Positions 25,789-35,876 of a stretch of DNA of 64,000 bases are shown here, one piece after another. Position 1 is the stretch's first letter; each line of letters begins with the position of its first letter. The DNA lies in NCBI RefSeq assembly GCF_008017835.1, contig NZ_VRLT01000059.1, positions 62,001 through 126,000 of the forward strand, in the 5' to 3' direction. The DNA is from Mesonia sp. HuA40 (GTDB lineage: Bacteria > Bacteroidota > Bacteroidia > Flavobacteriales > Flavobacteriaceae). Under the pieces are notes generated by a model. It was not told the origin of the DNA. It made no database searches and was given only the letters and a program-made list of their open reading frames with translations. The position numbers and the translations under genes were made by a program.

Positions 25789-26883
25789 ATGAAAGCAGGT
25801 ATAGTAGGTTTACCCAATGTAGGTAAGTCGACATTGTTTAATTGTTTATCCAATGCCAAAGCTCAGAGTGCTAATTTTCCTTTTTGTACGATCGAGCCAA
25901 ATATAGGAGTGGTTAATGTACCAGACCACCGTTTAGAGAAATTAGAATCATTGGTTAATCCCGAACGTGTTTTGCCCGCTACAGTTGAGATAGTAGACAT
26001 TGCGGGATTGGTAAAGGGAGCAAGTAAAGGTGAAGGACTAGGGAATCAATTTTTAGGAAATATAAGAGAAACCGATGCTATTTTGCACGTACTTCGCTGC
26101 TTTGATGATGATAATGTAGTGCACGTAGATGGCAATGTTAATCCTATTAGAGATAAGGAAACCATAGATATTGAGCTGCAACTAAAAGATTTAGAAACCG
26201 TCGAAAAAAAATTAGAAAAGGTTAAGCGTGCGGCAAAGACGGGTAATAAAGAAGCTATTAAAGAGCAAGATACTTTATTACTACTTAAAGCTGGCTTAGA
26301 GGCTGGCAAATCGGTAAGGGGAATTGTTGTAAATGAAGATGACCGCCATGATTATGTTACACCCTTACAGTTGATTACTGACAAACCTGTTTTATATGTA
26401 TGTAATGTCGATGAAGCTTCGGCTGTATCGGGTAATAGGTACGTCGATCAAGTAAAGGAGACTGTGAAAGACGAAAATGCCGAAGTTTTAATTTTGGCGG
26501 TAGGTATTGAAGCAGATATTACCGAGTTGGATGATTATGAAGAGAGGCAGATGTTTTTAAGTGATATTGGTTTAGATGAAGCGGGTTCTGCCAAATTAAT
26601 TCGAGCTGCCTATAAACTATTAAATCAACAAACCTATTTTACTGCTGGAGTTAAAGAAGTTAGAGCTTGGACTATACCCGTAGGGGCTACAGCACCTCAA
26701 GCTGCAGGAGTTATACATACAGATTTTGAAAAAGGCTTTATTAGAGCAGAAGTAATTGCTTATGATGATTATGTTACCTATGGTAGCGAGGCCAAAATAA
26801 AAGAAGCGGGTAAATTAAAAGTAGAAGGAAAGGAGTATATTGTACAAGATGGTGATGTAATGCACTTTAGGTTTAATGTTTAA
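25789..26883 (+). CDS. ychF: Redox-regulated ATPase YchF (Obg/OLA1 family)
   Basis: A 364-aa P-loop NTPase that prefers ATP to GTP and interacts with ribosomes. G1 is GLPNVGKSTLFN, G3 is DIAGLVKGASKGEGLGN with the family-specific hydrophobic switch, and the modified G4 is CNVDE, which explains loss of guanine specificity. The coiled-coil insert (VEKKLEKVKRAAKTGN) and C-terminal TGS-like domain (WTIPVGATAPQAAGVIHTDF) are in order. It is monocistronic with its own terminator. Confidence 0.97.
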   Translation: MKAGIVGLPNVGKSTLFNCLSNAKAQSANFPFCTIEPNIGVVNVPDHRLEKLESLVNPERVLPATVEIVDIAGLVKGASKGEGLGNQFLGNIRETDAILHVLRCFDDDNVVHVDGNVNPIRDKETIDIELQLKDLETVEKKLEKVKRAAKTGNKEAIKEQDTLLLLKAGLEAGKSVRGIVVNEDDRHDYVTPLQLITDKPVLYVCNVDEASAVSGNRYVDQVKETVKDENAEVLILAVGIEADITELDDYEERQMFLSDIGLDEAGSAKLIRAAYKLLNQQTYFTAGVKEVRAWTIPVGATAPQAAGVIHTDFEKGFIRAEVIAYDDYVTYGSEAKIKEAGKLKVEGKEYIVQDGDVMHFRFNV

Positions 26884-26902
26884 AGAGCGAAATAAATCTG
26901 TG

Positions 26903-26939
26903 AAAAAAGCTCAATTTTATTCTAATTTGAGCTTTTTTT
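26903..26939 (+). terminator. ychF terminator
   Basis: AAAAAAGCTCAA / TTGAGCTTTTTT, a 12-bp stem with a 12-base loop and seven T, about 20 bases after the ychF stop. Confidence 0.85.
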
Positions 26940-27026
26940 GTACAATTTCTAAAAAGAACTGCGATTAAAGGTTTAAAACTACTATATTTACAAGGCTAAA
27001 TTAAGGTTTCTGATTAAATTTTTTTG

Positions 27027-29213
27027 ATGTTAAAAAAAATAACATTCACTCTTTTTACTACTCTTTTTTTGATATGTACCGCAGTAGCTCAAAATGAAGT
27101 TGATAATGAAGCATTACGGAAACAATTAGAAATTTGTTATGGGCACCTTGAAGAAAACCGTTATTTAGATGGGGTTAAGCAAGCAATTTTGCTTTTAGAG
27201 CGAGCGCGTGAAAAAAAATCTGATGAATATATTGCGGAGGCTTATTACTTTCTAGGACTAATCGATGAAACCTCTCGTGACTATCAAGAGGCCGAAACAA
27301 AATACCTAAAAGCTCTTGACATTACTACCCGAAATAAGGACACGCTTTTTATTATTGACCTGTACAATGGTTTGGGTTCAATAGCGGCCTTAAAGGATGG
27401 TAATTACCAAAAAGCTGAAAACTATTATACAGAGGCGTTAAGTTTTGCAGAACAGATTAACTCACCTTTCATAAAAACTTTAACGATTAATCTTTGTTGG
27501 AATTTTCTAGATCAACAGAAAACAAATCAGGTAAAACCTTATCTTTCAAAACTAAATAACTATTTAAAGTGGCCTCCTCAAGATGGCGAAGAAACTTTAA
27601 CTCAATCCACTAGTGGTTATATATTGGGTCGATACTATTTAGAAACAAATAACTTTGAACGAGCCGAAATTTATTTTAATAAAAGTATTGGGTATGCTAA
27701 AAAGACTAAAAATTTAGAGCATTTAAGAGATATTCACTGGCAAACTACTAAATTATACGAAGTTCAAGAAAATTACGAAAGGGCCCACGAAGAACTTAAA
27801 AAATATATCGCTTATAATAATTTATTCTTAGATAATAAAGCCATTCAAAGTTTACGGGCCGAAAAAGTGAAACTTCAAATAGGAGAATACGAACGCGCCC
27901 TAAACAATTCAGAAAGAGAACATTTACTGGTTAGCTCTTTGGCGGATAATCGAAGAAAATTAATTGTGATTTATGCAGTTGCGTTTAGTGTATTATTGGT
28001 CTTTTCAGTAATTATATACAGGCAAAATATAGCTAAAAAGAAATTGATTTCTGGTCTAGCTAAAAATAACCGGGCATTAAAAGAAGCTCGCGAAGCAGCC
28101 TTACAAGCTGCAAAGATAAAGACCCAGTTCATAAACAGTATAAGCCATGAAATAAGGACTCCTTTACACGGGGTAATAGGAATAACTTCATTGTTATTGG
28201 AAGATGAAAATACCTCAAACAGTAATAAAAAGCTTTTAAAATCCTTAAAATTTTCGGGTAATTACTTATTGGGTCTTATAAGTAATGTTTTGCTAATTAG
28301 TAAAATAGACAATAATAAAGTTGTGGTACGACCACGAGAAACCAAAATAAAAGGGTTTATAGAAAATGTAATACAGTCGGTATCCTTTATAGGAGATAAA
28401 AAAGGGGTTGATGTAAAATGGAAATTAGAAAAAGGTGTTCCTGATTTGTTAAAATTAGATCAAGTTATTCTATTTGAAATTTTAGTCAATCTTATAGAAA
28501 ATGCAATTAAATTTAGTCAGCAAAAGCAAGAAGTTAGACTAGAAGTTTCTCTGCAAGAAAAGATAAGTGATAAAGCCAAATTACGTTTTAAAGTTATTGA
28601 TCAAGGCCCAGGTATTCCAGAGGAAAAGCATCAAGAGATTTTTACAGAATTTACACAGGTATCTGCAGAGAAGAAAAGCTTAGAGGGGATAGGCTTAGGT
28701 TTGTCTATTGTTAAAAATTTAGTGGAGCTTTTAGGGTCTAAAATAAATATAGATAGTAAAACAGGTAAGGGTACTACTTTTTACTTCGATTTAGAAACGC
28801 CAATTGCTGTACAACCCGATTTGCGTGAGAATAAGGCTAAGAAAGTTTCGAGATTGCCACAAAAACGAATTTTATTAATAGAAGACAATGAGATTAATAA
28901 AATGATTGTTTCTAAATTTCTATCCAATCAAGAGGTTGAACTAGATATCGCATCAGAAGGTAATCAAGGTCTTGCGCTTTTTCATAAGAATAAATATGAT
29001 TTACTCTTGGTAGATATTAACATTCCGGGAATGAACGGTTTTGATATCACCAGAGAAATAAGAAAAACTAATCGAGAAATACCAATTATTGCGGTAACTG
29101 CATCAGAATTAAAAGAAATTCAAAGTCTAGCTGATACAGTTGGCATAACAGATATTCTAATTAAACCTTTTAACAAAGAAACCTTAATTGATTTACTACG
29201 GAAATACCTGTAA
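27027..29213 (+). CDS. TPR-containing hybrid sensor histidine kinase / response regulator
   Basis: A 728-aa protein. A signal peptide (1-22) precedes a periplasmic TPR array (about 30-270, for example YYFLGLIDETSRDYQEAETK), a coiled segment and one TM helix (about 312-333). The cytoplasmic part has HisKA with phospho-acceptor H374 in SISHEIRTPLHG, a HATPase domain (NLIENAIKF, DQGPGIPEEK, GIGLGLSIVKNL), and a C-terminal receiver with phospho-acceptor D663 in LLLVDINIPGMNG. It signals from a periplasmic TPR sensor to an internal receiver. No DNA-binding output and no separate regulator gene is adjacent. ATG at 27027 is chosen over the TTG one codon earlier. Confidence 0.92.
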   Translation: MLKKITFTLFTTLFLICTAVAQNEVDNEALRKQLEICYGHLEENRYLDGVKQAILLLERAREKKSDEYIAEAYYFLGLIDETSRDYQEAETKYLKALDITTRNKDTLFIIDLYNGLGSIAALKDGNYQKAENYYTEALSFAEQINSPFIKTLTINLCWNFLDQQKTNQVKPYLSKLNNYLKWPPQDGEETLTQSTSGYILGRYYLETNNFERAEIYFNKSIGYAKKTKNLEHLRDIHWQTTKLYEVQENYERAHEELKKYIAYNNLFLDNKAIQSLRAEKVKLQIGEYERALNNSEREHLLVSSLADNRRKLIVIYAVAFSVLLVFSVIIYRQNIAKKKLISGLAKNNRALKEAREAALQAAKIKTQFINSISHEIRTPLHGVIGITSLLLEDENTSNSNKKLLKSLKFSGNYLLGLISNVLLISKIDNNKVVVRPRETKIKGFIENVIQSVSFIGDKKGVDVKWKLEKGVPDLLKLDQVILFEILVNLIENAIKFSQQKQEVRLEVSLQEKISDKAKLRFKVIDQGPGIPEEKHQEIFTEFTQVSAEKKSLEGIGLGLSIVKNLVELLGSKINIDSKTGKGTTFYFDLETPIAVQPDLRENKAKKVSRLPQKRILLIEDNEINKMIVSKFLSNQEVELDIASEGNQGLALFHKNKYDLLLVDINIPGMNGFDITREIRKTNREIPIIAVTASELKEIQSLADTVGITDILIKPFNKETLIDLLRKYL

Positions 29214-29301
29214 AAAAACTTCTATTTTAAGGTTTTAAAACTTCAATAAACGGTTTCATTTTTAGGGAAAGCTTACTATATTAGCATCAAGCAAGTAAAT
29301 T

Positions 29302-31158
29302 ATGGAGGAAACAAAGTATACCGAAGACAATATTAGATCTTTAGACTGGAAAGAACACATTCGTATGCGTCCTGGTATGTATATCGGTAAGCTTGGTGAT
29401 GGTTCTAGCGCCGATGATGGAATTTATATTCTTTTAAAAGAAGTTTTAGATAACTCTATTGATGAATATGTCATGGGTGCGGGTAAAACTATAGAAATTT
29501 CTATACAAGGAACCCGAGTAATTGTACGAGATTACGGTAGGGGTATACCTTTAGGGAAGGTAGTAGATGTAGTTTCTAAAATGAACACTGGAGGTAAATA
29601 TGATACCAAAGCTTTTAAAAAATCTGTTGGTCTTAACGGTGTTGGTACTAAAGCAGTAAATGCGCTCTCCAGCTATTTTCGAGTAGAATCGACCCGGGAT
29701 GGGAAGTCTGCTTCTGCCGAATTTGAGAAAGGAGAATTACTTGAACAAGAGTTTTTAGAAGAGACCTCAAGAAGAAAAGGTACAAAAGTTAGTTTTATAC
29801 CAGATGAGCAAATCTTTAAAAATTATAAGTATCGACACGAGTATGTGTCGAAAATGCTAAAAAACTATGTATACTTAAATCCGGGTTTAACCATTGTTTT
29901 CAATGGTGAAAAGTACTTTTCTGAAAATGGGTTAAAAGATTTATTAGCAGAGAATATAAATGAAGAAAATCGATTGTTTCCTATTGCACACCTCAAAGGT
30001 AATGATATTGAGGTAGCGATTACTTACAACAAGACGCAGTATAGCGAAGAGTATCATTCTTTTGTTAACGGACAACATACCACACAGGGAGGTACACATT
30101 TGGCGGCTTTTAGAGAAGCTATAGTCAAAACTATTCGTGAATTTTATAACAAAAATTTTGACGCCAGTGATATTAGAAAAAGTATCGTTTCTGCGGTAAG
30201 CATTAAAGTGATGGAGCCTGTTTTTGAGAGCCAGACCAAGACTAAATTGGGTAGTACAGAAATGGGTGGTGACCTGCCAACAGTGAGAACCTATATTGTA
30301 GATTTTGTAAAACGAAAATTTGATAATTATCTGCATAAAAATCCGGAAACGGCAGAGAAATTACACAAGAAGATCTTGCAAGCCGAAAAAGAACGAAAGG
30401 ATTTATCGGGTATTCGTAAATTAGCTCGTGAAAGAGCAAAAAAAGCTAGTTTGCATAATAAAAAATTGCGTGATTGTAGAATACACCTAGGCGATGTTAA
30501 AAAAGAACGTAACTTAGAAACAACTTTGTTTATTACAGAGGGAGACTCAGCAAGTGGTAGTATTACCAAGTCTAGAGATGTAAATACGCAAGCCGTTTTT
30601 AGTCTAAAAGGTAAACCTTTAAACAGTTACGGTTTAACTAAAAAAATTGTTTACGAAAATGAAGAATTTAATCTGCTTCAAGCCGCTTTGAACATAGAAG
30701 ATTCTATGGAAGATTTGCGTTACAATAATATTGTAATTGCTACAGATGCCGATGTAGACGGTATGCATATTAGATTACTGTTAATTACCTTCTTCTTACA
30801 ATTCTTTCCAGAATTAATAAAAGAAGGCCATTTGTATATTCTACAAACTCCTTTGTTTAGAGTGCGCAATAAAAAAGAAACTATTTACTGCTATTCTGAA
30901 GAAGAGAAACAAGCTGCTATTGATAAACTAAAAGGAAATCCAGAAATAACTAGGTTTAAAGGTTTAGGTGAAATTTCTCCCGATGAGTTTAAAAATTTTA
31001 TAGGAGAAGATATTCGATTAGACCCGGTTATGCTTGATAAAGATATGGGTATAGAAGAAATGTTAAGTTTTTATATGGGTAAAAACACTGCCGATAGGCA
31101 AAACTTTATAATTGAAAATTTAAAAGTAGAGTTAGATCCCATTGAAGAATCCGCCTAA
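29302..31158 (+). CDS. parE: DNA topoisomerase IV subunit B
   Basis: ATPase subunit of topoisomerase IV, which decatenates chromosomes. The 618-aa protein has the GHKL ATPase motifs ([53 protein letters not shown]) and the TOPRIM domain with metal-binding residues ([23 protein letters not shown]). It is followed 4 bases later by a membrane-protein gene and then parC, giving the operon parE - membrane protein - parC - mscL. Pairing with a ParC lacking a GyrA box supports ParE rather than GyrB. Confidence 0.95.
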   Translation: MEETKYTEDNIRSLDWKEHIRMRPGMYIGKLGDGSSADDGIYILLKEVLDNSIDEYVMGAGKTIEISIQGTRVIVRDYGRGIPLGKVVDVVSKMNTGGKYDTKAFKKSVGLNGVGTKAVNALSSYFRVESTRDGKSASAEFEKGELLEQEFLEETSRRKGTKVSFIPDEQIFKNYKYRHEYVSKMLKNYVYLNPGLTIVFNGEKYFSENGLKDLLAENINEENRLFPIAHLKGNDIEVAITYNKTQYSEEYHSFVNGQHTTQGGTHLAAFREAIVKTIREFYNKNFDASDIRKSIVSAVSIKVMEPVFESQTKTKLGSTEMGGDLPTVRTYIVDFVKRKFDNYLHKNPETAEKLHKKILQAEKERKDLSGIRKLARERAKKASLHNKKLRDCRIHLGDVKKERNLETTLFITEGDSASGSITKSRDVNTQAVFSLKGKPLNSYGLTKKIVYENEEFNLLQAALNIEDSMEDLRYNNIVIATDADVDGMHIRLLLITFFLQFFPELIKEGHLYILQTPLFRVRNKKETIYCYSEEEKQAAIDKLKGNPEITRFKGLGEISPDEFKNFIGEDIRLDPVMLDKDMGIEEMLSFYMGKNTADRQNFIIENLKVELDPIEESA

Positions 31159-31162
31159 AAAT

Positions 31163-31642
31163 ATGCGCTTTAATAATCTAAAGCTAACCAGATACGTGCC
31201 AGTGATTTACTTTTTAATACTGTTGTTGTACATTGCGGTTTGCATACTCTATTTTAGTTTGCAAAATTTTCTCTTTACGGATTGGTTTACCAGTATAAAT
31301 TTATTTTTCGTGTTGCTTATTATCTATTGCTATTTTAATTTAAAATATTTTGAATATGATGGATTAGGAGCAACCTTAAGTTTTACCAATAGAGGAGGAT
31401 TTTTGTCGGAGTATTGGAATTATAAAAACAAAAAAGCCGAATTCCCTAAACAGAAACTAGATAATTTTAAAATAAAGAACTATTTTTTTATTAAAATATT
31501 AGAATTACAAATTTGTTCAAAAACAACTAAACGCAAGCGAGCTATTCAATTTAATATTAGCTTTTTAAGCAAAAAGAAAATTGGATACTTGCAGAATGAA
31601 CTGCACAGAATTTTAGAGAACAAAACATTTGAAGCCAATTAA
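31163..31642 (+). CDS. Small membrane protein encoded between parE and parC
   Basis: A 159-aa protein starting at ATG 31163 (MRFNNLKLTRYVPVIYFLIL); an in-frame TTG at 31142 inside parE is less likely. Two hydrophobic helices (about 13-33 and 40-60) precede a soluble domain with YFEYDGLGATLSFTNRGG and a basic C-terminal part (KTTKRKRAIQFNISFLSKKK). The layout, two TM helices then a small beta-rich domain, resembles membrane-anchored PH-like proteins, but I cannot assign a family. It has 4 bases to parE and one base to parC, so it is clearly co-transcribed with topoisomerase IV. Confidence 0.8.
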   Translation: MRFNNLKLTRYVPVIYFLILLLYIAVCILYFSLQNFLFTDWFTSINLFFVLLIIYCYFNLKYFEYDGLGATLSFTNRGGFLSEYWNYKNKKAEFPKQKLDNFKIKNYFFIKILELQICSKTTKRKRAIQFNISFLSKKKIGYLQNELHRILENKTFEAN

Positions 31643-31643
31643 T

Positions 31644-34280
31644 ATGAGCGAAAAAGAGTCACCAGAAAATAATTTTGAGACCAATAATAATCAAGAAATA
31701 ACTCGGGTTACGGGTATGTATAAAGACTGGTTTCTTGATTACGCCTCTTACGTAATTCTAGAAAGAGCAGTACCAGCGCTTGAAGATGGATTCAAACCTG
31801 TTCATAGACGTATTATGCAATCTATGAAAGACTTAGATGATGGCAGGTACAATAAAGTGGCTAATATTGTGGGACACACGATGCAATACCACCCTCACGG
31901 CGACGCTAGTATCGCAGATGCTTTAGTTCAAATAGGGCAAAAAGATTTGCTCATTGATACACAAGGTAACTGGGGTAACATTTTAACTGGCGATCGGGCG
32001 GCAGCACCAAGATATATTGAAGCAAGACTCTCAAAATTTGCATTAGAAGTAATTTATAATCCAAAAATTACCAATTGGCAAGCCTCTTATGATGGTAGAA
32101 GAAAAGAACCTATTGCTTTGCCAGTAATGTTTCCTTTGCTGTTGGCTCAAGGGGCAGAAGGAATTGCAGTTGGTTTAAGTACCAGAATACTGCCTCATAA
32201 TTTTAATGAGTTGATAGATGCTAGCATTCAACACCTTAGAGGTAAGCGCTTTAAATTATATCCAGATTTTCCTACAGCGGGAATTATGGATGTTAGCAAT
32301 TACAACGACGGTCTTAGAGGAGGTAAGGTGCGAATACGCGCTAAAATAAATCAATTAGACAAGCATACTTTAGTAATAAATGAGATTCCTTATGGCACCA
32401 CAACGGGCACTTTAATAGAATCTATCATTAAAGCCAATGAGAAAGGTAAAATTAAAGTAAAGCATATTGAAGACAATACTGCCGAGCAGGTTGAAATTTT
32501 AATTCACTTGCCTAACAGTATCTCTCCAGATAAAACCATCGATGCGCTTTACGCTTTTACCAATTGCGAAATTTCAATATCACCATTATCTTGTATTATC
32601 ATAGACCATAAACCTCATTTTTTAGGTGTTTCTGAAATTCTAAAGTTAAGTACTAACCATACACTTGAGTTACTTAAAAAAGATTTAGAAATAAAACTTG
32701 ATGAGCACGAAGAACAATGGCATTTTGCTTCGCTTGAGCGGATTTTTATAGAGAAAAGAATTTATCGCGATATAGAAAATGAAGACACCTGGGAAGGGGT
32801 TCTTCAGGCTATAGATGATGGTTTGGAGCCACATATACAACATTTAAAAAGAGCGGTGACTCGAGAGGATTTAATACGATTAACCGAAATAAAAATTAAA
32901 CGCATATCTAAGTTTGACCTAGATAAAGCTCAACAAAAGATAGAAGCATTAGAAGATGAAATAGCAAAAATAAAACATAGTTTAGCGAACCTTATAGATT
33001 ATGCTGTTGATTACTTTAATCGTCTAAAAAAGAACTTTGGAAAAGACAAAGAGCGTAAGACAGAATTGCGCCTCTTTGAAGATATTGAAGCTACAAAAGT
33101 TGTTATCAGAAACACAAAACTTTACGTCAATCGGAAAGAAGGATTTATAGGTACCTCACTAAAAAAGGATGAGTATGTAGGTGATTGCAGTGATATAGAT
33201 GATATCATTTGCTTTACACAAGATGGCATTATGAAGGTTACAAGGGTAGATAGCAAAATCTTCATCGGTAAAAATATTATACATGTAGCTGTTTTTAAGA
33301 AAAAAGACAAACGAACAATTTACAATTTAATTTACCGTAATGGTACAGGTGGCAACGCTTATGTAAAAAGATTTGCGGTTACTTCTATAACGAGAGATAA
33401 AGAGTACAGTGTTGGTAAGGGAAAACCAGGAACAAAAATTCTTTACTTTTCGGCTAATCCTAATGGAGAAGCAGAAAAGGTAGCCATTTATCTTCGACAA
33501 ATAGGAGCGATTAAAAAATTACGATTCGAATTAGATTTTGCCGACCAATTAATTAAAGGAAGAACGGCAAAAGGTAATTTAGTCAGTAAACACCCAATTA
33601 AAAAAGTTGAACTTAAAGAAGAGGGCGTATCTACTTTAAAACCACGAAAAATTTGGTTTGATGAAACTATTAAACGATTAAATGTTGAAGAAAGAGGAGA
33701 ATTGTTAGGAGAATTTAAAGGAGAAGATCGTATCCTTTTAGTTACTCAAAAGGGAGTTGTTTCTACCATTAAACCCGAATTGATTACACGCTTTGATGAT
33801 AATTATGTAGTTCTAGAAAAATGGAATCCAGAAATTCCATTGACTGCAGTTTACTGGGAAGGGGAGAAAGAAAGGTATTATGTTAAACGATTTTTTATCG
33901 AGAATGAGGAAAAAGAAGAGTTAATAATTACAGATCATCAAAAATCACAATTAGAATTAATCTCGACAGATTTAATTCCAGTATTAGAAATTAAATATAG
34001 GAAACAAAGAGGTAAAGAACAAAGACCAAATGAGGTTGTAAACCTAGAGGAATTTATTGCCGTAAAAGGTATAAAAGCCCAAGGAAACCAATTAACCACA
34101 GAAAAAGTTACTCAATTGCAATTAATTGAACCTATTGTTCCTTCATCAAAAGCAGATGCTTCTTTAAAGGATGATCTACAAAAAAACAAGTTAGATATTG
34201 GTACGTTAGAGAAACAAACTAAAGCACAAGAAGAGAAACAAGCCAGTTTATTTGACGAGGAAGAAAATAATAAAGAATAA
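31644..34280 (+). CDS. parC: DNA topoisomerase IV subunit A
   Basis: DNA cleavage subunit of topoisomerase IV, 878 aa from ATG 31644; a TTG 15 bases earlier is in frame but inside the previous gene. The catalytic Tyr is Y124 in APRYIEARLS, following the quinolone-region sequence YHPHGDASIADALVQIG. The coiled-coil gate lies around residues 410-460 (LDKAQQKIEALEDEIAKIK). The C-terminal pinwheel is long and lacks the QRRGGKG-type GyrA box, unlike the GyrA at 47456. The final 50 residues are hydrophilic and Glu/Lys-rich. mscL follows three bases after the stop. Confidence 0.95.
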   Translation: MSEKESPENNFETNNNQEITRVTGMYKDWFLDYASYVILERAVPALEDGFKPVHRRIMQSMKDLDDGRYNKVANIVGHTMQYHPHGDASIADALVQIGQKDLLIDTQGNWGNILTGDRAAAPRYIEARLSKFALEVIYNPKITNWQASYDGRRKEPIALPVMFPLLLAQGAEGIAVGLSTRILPHNFNELIDASIQHLRGKRFKLYPDFPTAGIMDVSNYNDGLRGGKVRIRAKINQLDKHTLVINEIPYGTTTGTLIESIIKANEKGKIKVKHIEDNTAEQVEILIHLPNSISPDKTIDALYAFTNCEISISPLSCIIIDHKPHFLGVSEILKLSTNHTLELLKKDLEIKLDEHEEQWHFASLERIFIEKRIYRDIENEDTWEGVLQAIDDGLEPHIQHLKRAVTREDLIRLTEIKIKRISKFDLDKAQQKIEALEDEIAKIKHSLANLIDYAVDYFNRLKKNFGKDKERKTELRLFEDIEATKVVIRNTKLYVNRKEGFIGTSLKKDEYVGDCSDIDDIICFTQDGIMKVTRVDSKIFIGKNIIHVAVFKKKDKRTIYNLIYRNGTGGNAYVKRFAVTSITRDKEYSVGKGKPGTKILYFSANPNGEAEKVAIYLRQIGAIKKLRFELDFADQLIKGRTAKGNLVSKHPIKKVELKEEGVSTLKPRKIWFDETIKRLNVEERGELLGEFKGEDRILLVTQKGVVSTIKPELITRFDDNYVVLEKWNPEIPLTAVYWEGEKERYYVKRFFIENEEKEELIITDHQKSQLELISTDLIPVLEIKYRKQRGKEQRPNEVVNLEEFIAVKGIKAQGNQLTTEKVTQLQLIEPIVPSSKADASLKDDLQKNKLDIGTLEKQTKAQEEKQASLFDEEENNKE

Positions 34281-34283
34281 AAT

Positions 34284-34751
34284 ATGCTCTTTAAAGGAAA
34301 AAATATTTTAGAAGAATTTAAAGAATTTGCCATAAAAGGCAATATGATTGATATTGCTGTTGGTGTGATAATAGGAAGCGCTTTTAACCAAGTAATTGAT
34401 GTAATGGTAAAAAAGGTTATTATGCCACCCTTGTCATTACTTACCGACGGCATAAATTTTATAGACAAAAAAATAATATTACGTCATGCTCTTAAAAAAG
34501 GAGACAATGTAATTAAAGAAGAGGTTTATATCGGGTATGGTGAGCTGCTTACGGTTCTACTTAATTTCTTAATAATCTCATTTACGGTTTTTATAGTGAT
34601 TAGAGTTTTTAATAAACTTCGTAAGAATGCAGAGGATACACGAAATAAGCAAGTATCAACCCCAAAGAATATAGAGCTATTAAGTGATTTAAAATTACTT
34701 TTACAAGAACAGAATGCTTTATTAAAAGATAAAAGAAACGATAATCGCTAG
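34284..34751 (+). CDS. mscL: Large-conductance mechanosensitive channel
   Basis: MscL, 155 aa, the pressure-relief channel opened by membrane tension under osmotic downshock. The N-terminal amphipathic helix and TM1 read EEFKEFAIKGNMIDIAVGVIIG, with pore residues in GVIIGSAFNQVIDVMV. A periplasmic loop, TM2 (LLNFLIISFTVFIVIRVF) and a charged C-terminal helix with coiled character follow. The three-base spacing to parC makes it the last gene of the topoisomerase IV operon. Weak start signals are normal here. Confidence 0.96.
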   Translation: MLFKGKNILEEFKEFAIKGNMIDIAVGVIIGSAFNQVIDVMVKKVIMPPLSLLTDGINFIDKKIILRHALKKGDNVIKEEVYIGYGELLTVLLNFLIISFTVFIVIRVFNKLRKNAEDTRNKQVSTPKNIELLSDLKLLLQEQNALLKDKRNDNR

Positions 34752-34780
34752 CGTTTTGTATAAAAAGAAAATTATTCTAT

Positions 34781-35152
34781 TTAATCTACTTTTATAACAG
34801 TTCCTTTTTGCTTTTTGGTTTCTCCTACAATTGAATATTCAAAGGTATAGGTATTGCCTTTGGTAGTAAGTATTTTCATATGTAATGGCTTTTCTTCAGC
34901 CATATTTTTCGGATTTAAATTTTTAAGTATGTACTCACAATCATTGATCCATCTTATGCTACTACTATCTATTTCATTTTTAAAATAATCAATTTCAATA
35001 CTGTCATTGCGCACAAATCGGGTTTTAACCAACTCTCCATTAAGATAGGTTTCAAACTCAAAACTGCCCGTTTTAAAATCGGTGCAATTACGATTAGGAC
35101 TGTAACAAGAAGCCAAAGCTAAAAATATCAGTAAAAGAAATGTATTTTTCAT
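34781..35152 (-). CDS. Lipoprotein of a family sometimes labelled 'DNA topoisomerase IV'
   Basis: A 123-aa lipoprotein; the lipobox LALASC gives the acylated Cys at residue 16. The mature domain has alternating strands (TGSFEFETYLNGELVKTRF, DSIEIDYFKNEIDSSSIRW) and ends GETKKQKGTVIKVD. I recall homologues carrying the name DNA topoisomerase IV in public genomes, apparently by transfer from the neighbouring parC. Nothing in the sequence supports a topoisomerase: it is small, exported and has no catalytic Tyr motif. Function is unknown. Confidence 0.75.
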   Translation of the reverse strand: MKNTFLLLIFLALASCYSPNRNCTDFKTGSFEFETYLNGELVKTRFVRNDSIEIDYFKNEIDSSSIRWINDCEYILKNLNPKNMAEEKPLHMKILTTKGNTYTFEYSIVGETKKQKGTVIKVD

Positions 35153-35192
35153 TGAACTTTTTTAACCGCTAATTTAAGCAATATAACGCCAA

Positions 35193-35612
35193 TTAATTAG
35201 TAAAACTTTCGAAAGTTCCATCTTTATAAAAGATAACAATCCGACTGATAGATTTGTTTTTTAGAAGGCTTTCAGGGGTATTCAAGTCTGACTCCTTTGC
35301 TTCTTCTGAATTTTGATTCGTTTGGAATAATTCAGGTATATTTTTATGCTCTAAAGTTGGGGGAGTGGAAGTATTTGATTCTTTACTACTTGGAAAATTT
35401 CCTTTTCCGTTGAGCAGCCAATACAGATTCACTTCGGGAAACCGATTGGTTACTTTTAATACAAATTCTAAACTAGGTTTGTTACGGCCAGATAAAATAT
35501 GAGATATGGAAGAACGACCTACTTGAATTTCTTCGGCAAAGGCGGCGGCCGATAGGTCGTAATATTCTAAAATTTTATCGAGTCGTTTTGTAAACTTTTC
35601 TACGTTCACCAT
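35193..35612 (-). CDS. XRE-family helix-turn-helix transcriptional regulator
   Basis: A 139-aa protein. The HTH lies at about residues 5-60 (LDKILEYYDLSAAAFAEEIQ, GRSSISHILSGRNKPSLEFV), followed by NLYWLLNGKGNFP, as in flavobacterial XRE regulators. A Ser/Thr/Glu-rich linker leads to a short C-terminal module SRIVIFYKDGTFESF. ATG at 35612 is chosen; the frame extends to a TTG at 35621 inside an operator-like site. It is divergent from an M14 carboxypeptidase across 296 bases that hold five 18-bp palindrome-like sites, one over its own -7 element, so autoregulation is likely. Confidence 0.9.
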   Translation of the reverse strand: MVNVEKFTKRLDKILEYYDLSAAAFAEEIQVGRSSISHILSGRNKPSLEFVLKVTNRFPEVNLYWLLNGKGNFPSSKESNTSTPPTLEHKNIPELFQTNQNSEEAKESDLNTPESLLKNKSISRIVIFYKDGTFESFTN

Positions 35613-35643
35613 TGTAAACAATTAACTTAAAATTGATTGTTTA

Positions 35644-35675
35644 CAAATGTAACAAATAAATATAATACTATCAAA
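35644..35675 (-). promoter_or_regulatory. Promoter of the XRE regulator gene, overlapped by an operator site
   Basis: On the minus strand TTTG (35672-35675) and TACATTTG (35644-35651) are 20 bases apart, the expected -33/-7 spacing. The -7 box lies inside the operator-like site at 35638-35655 and 31 bases before the ATG at 35612. Confidence 0.6.
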
Positions 35676-35876
35676 CCCTAAAGTTAATTACTCAATACGT
35701 ATTAAACCAAAACTTTAATTAAAAACATTTAATAAGCTAAATTATAGATAATTAGAAAATAAAAATAGTCTATTAGGATACTTTCCAATCAGCTAAGCAA
35801 CCCACAGCATAATAGATTTACATTTGTAACATTTTTTAAAATTATTCTTGTTTACAAATGTAAATTAAAGAATGTT

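Noticed and set aside
31142-31162. TTG start at 31142 for the membrane protein between parE and parC
   Set aside because: It lies inside parE, and the ATG at 31163 gives the natural N-terminus before the first TM helix.
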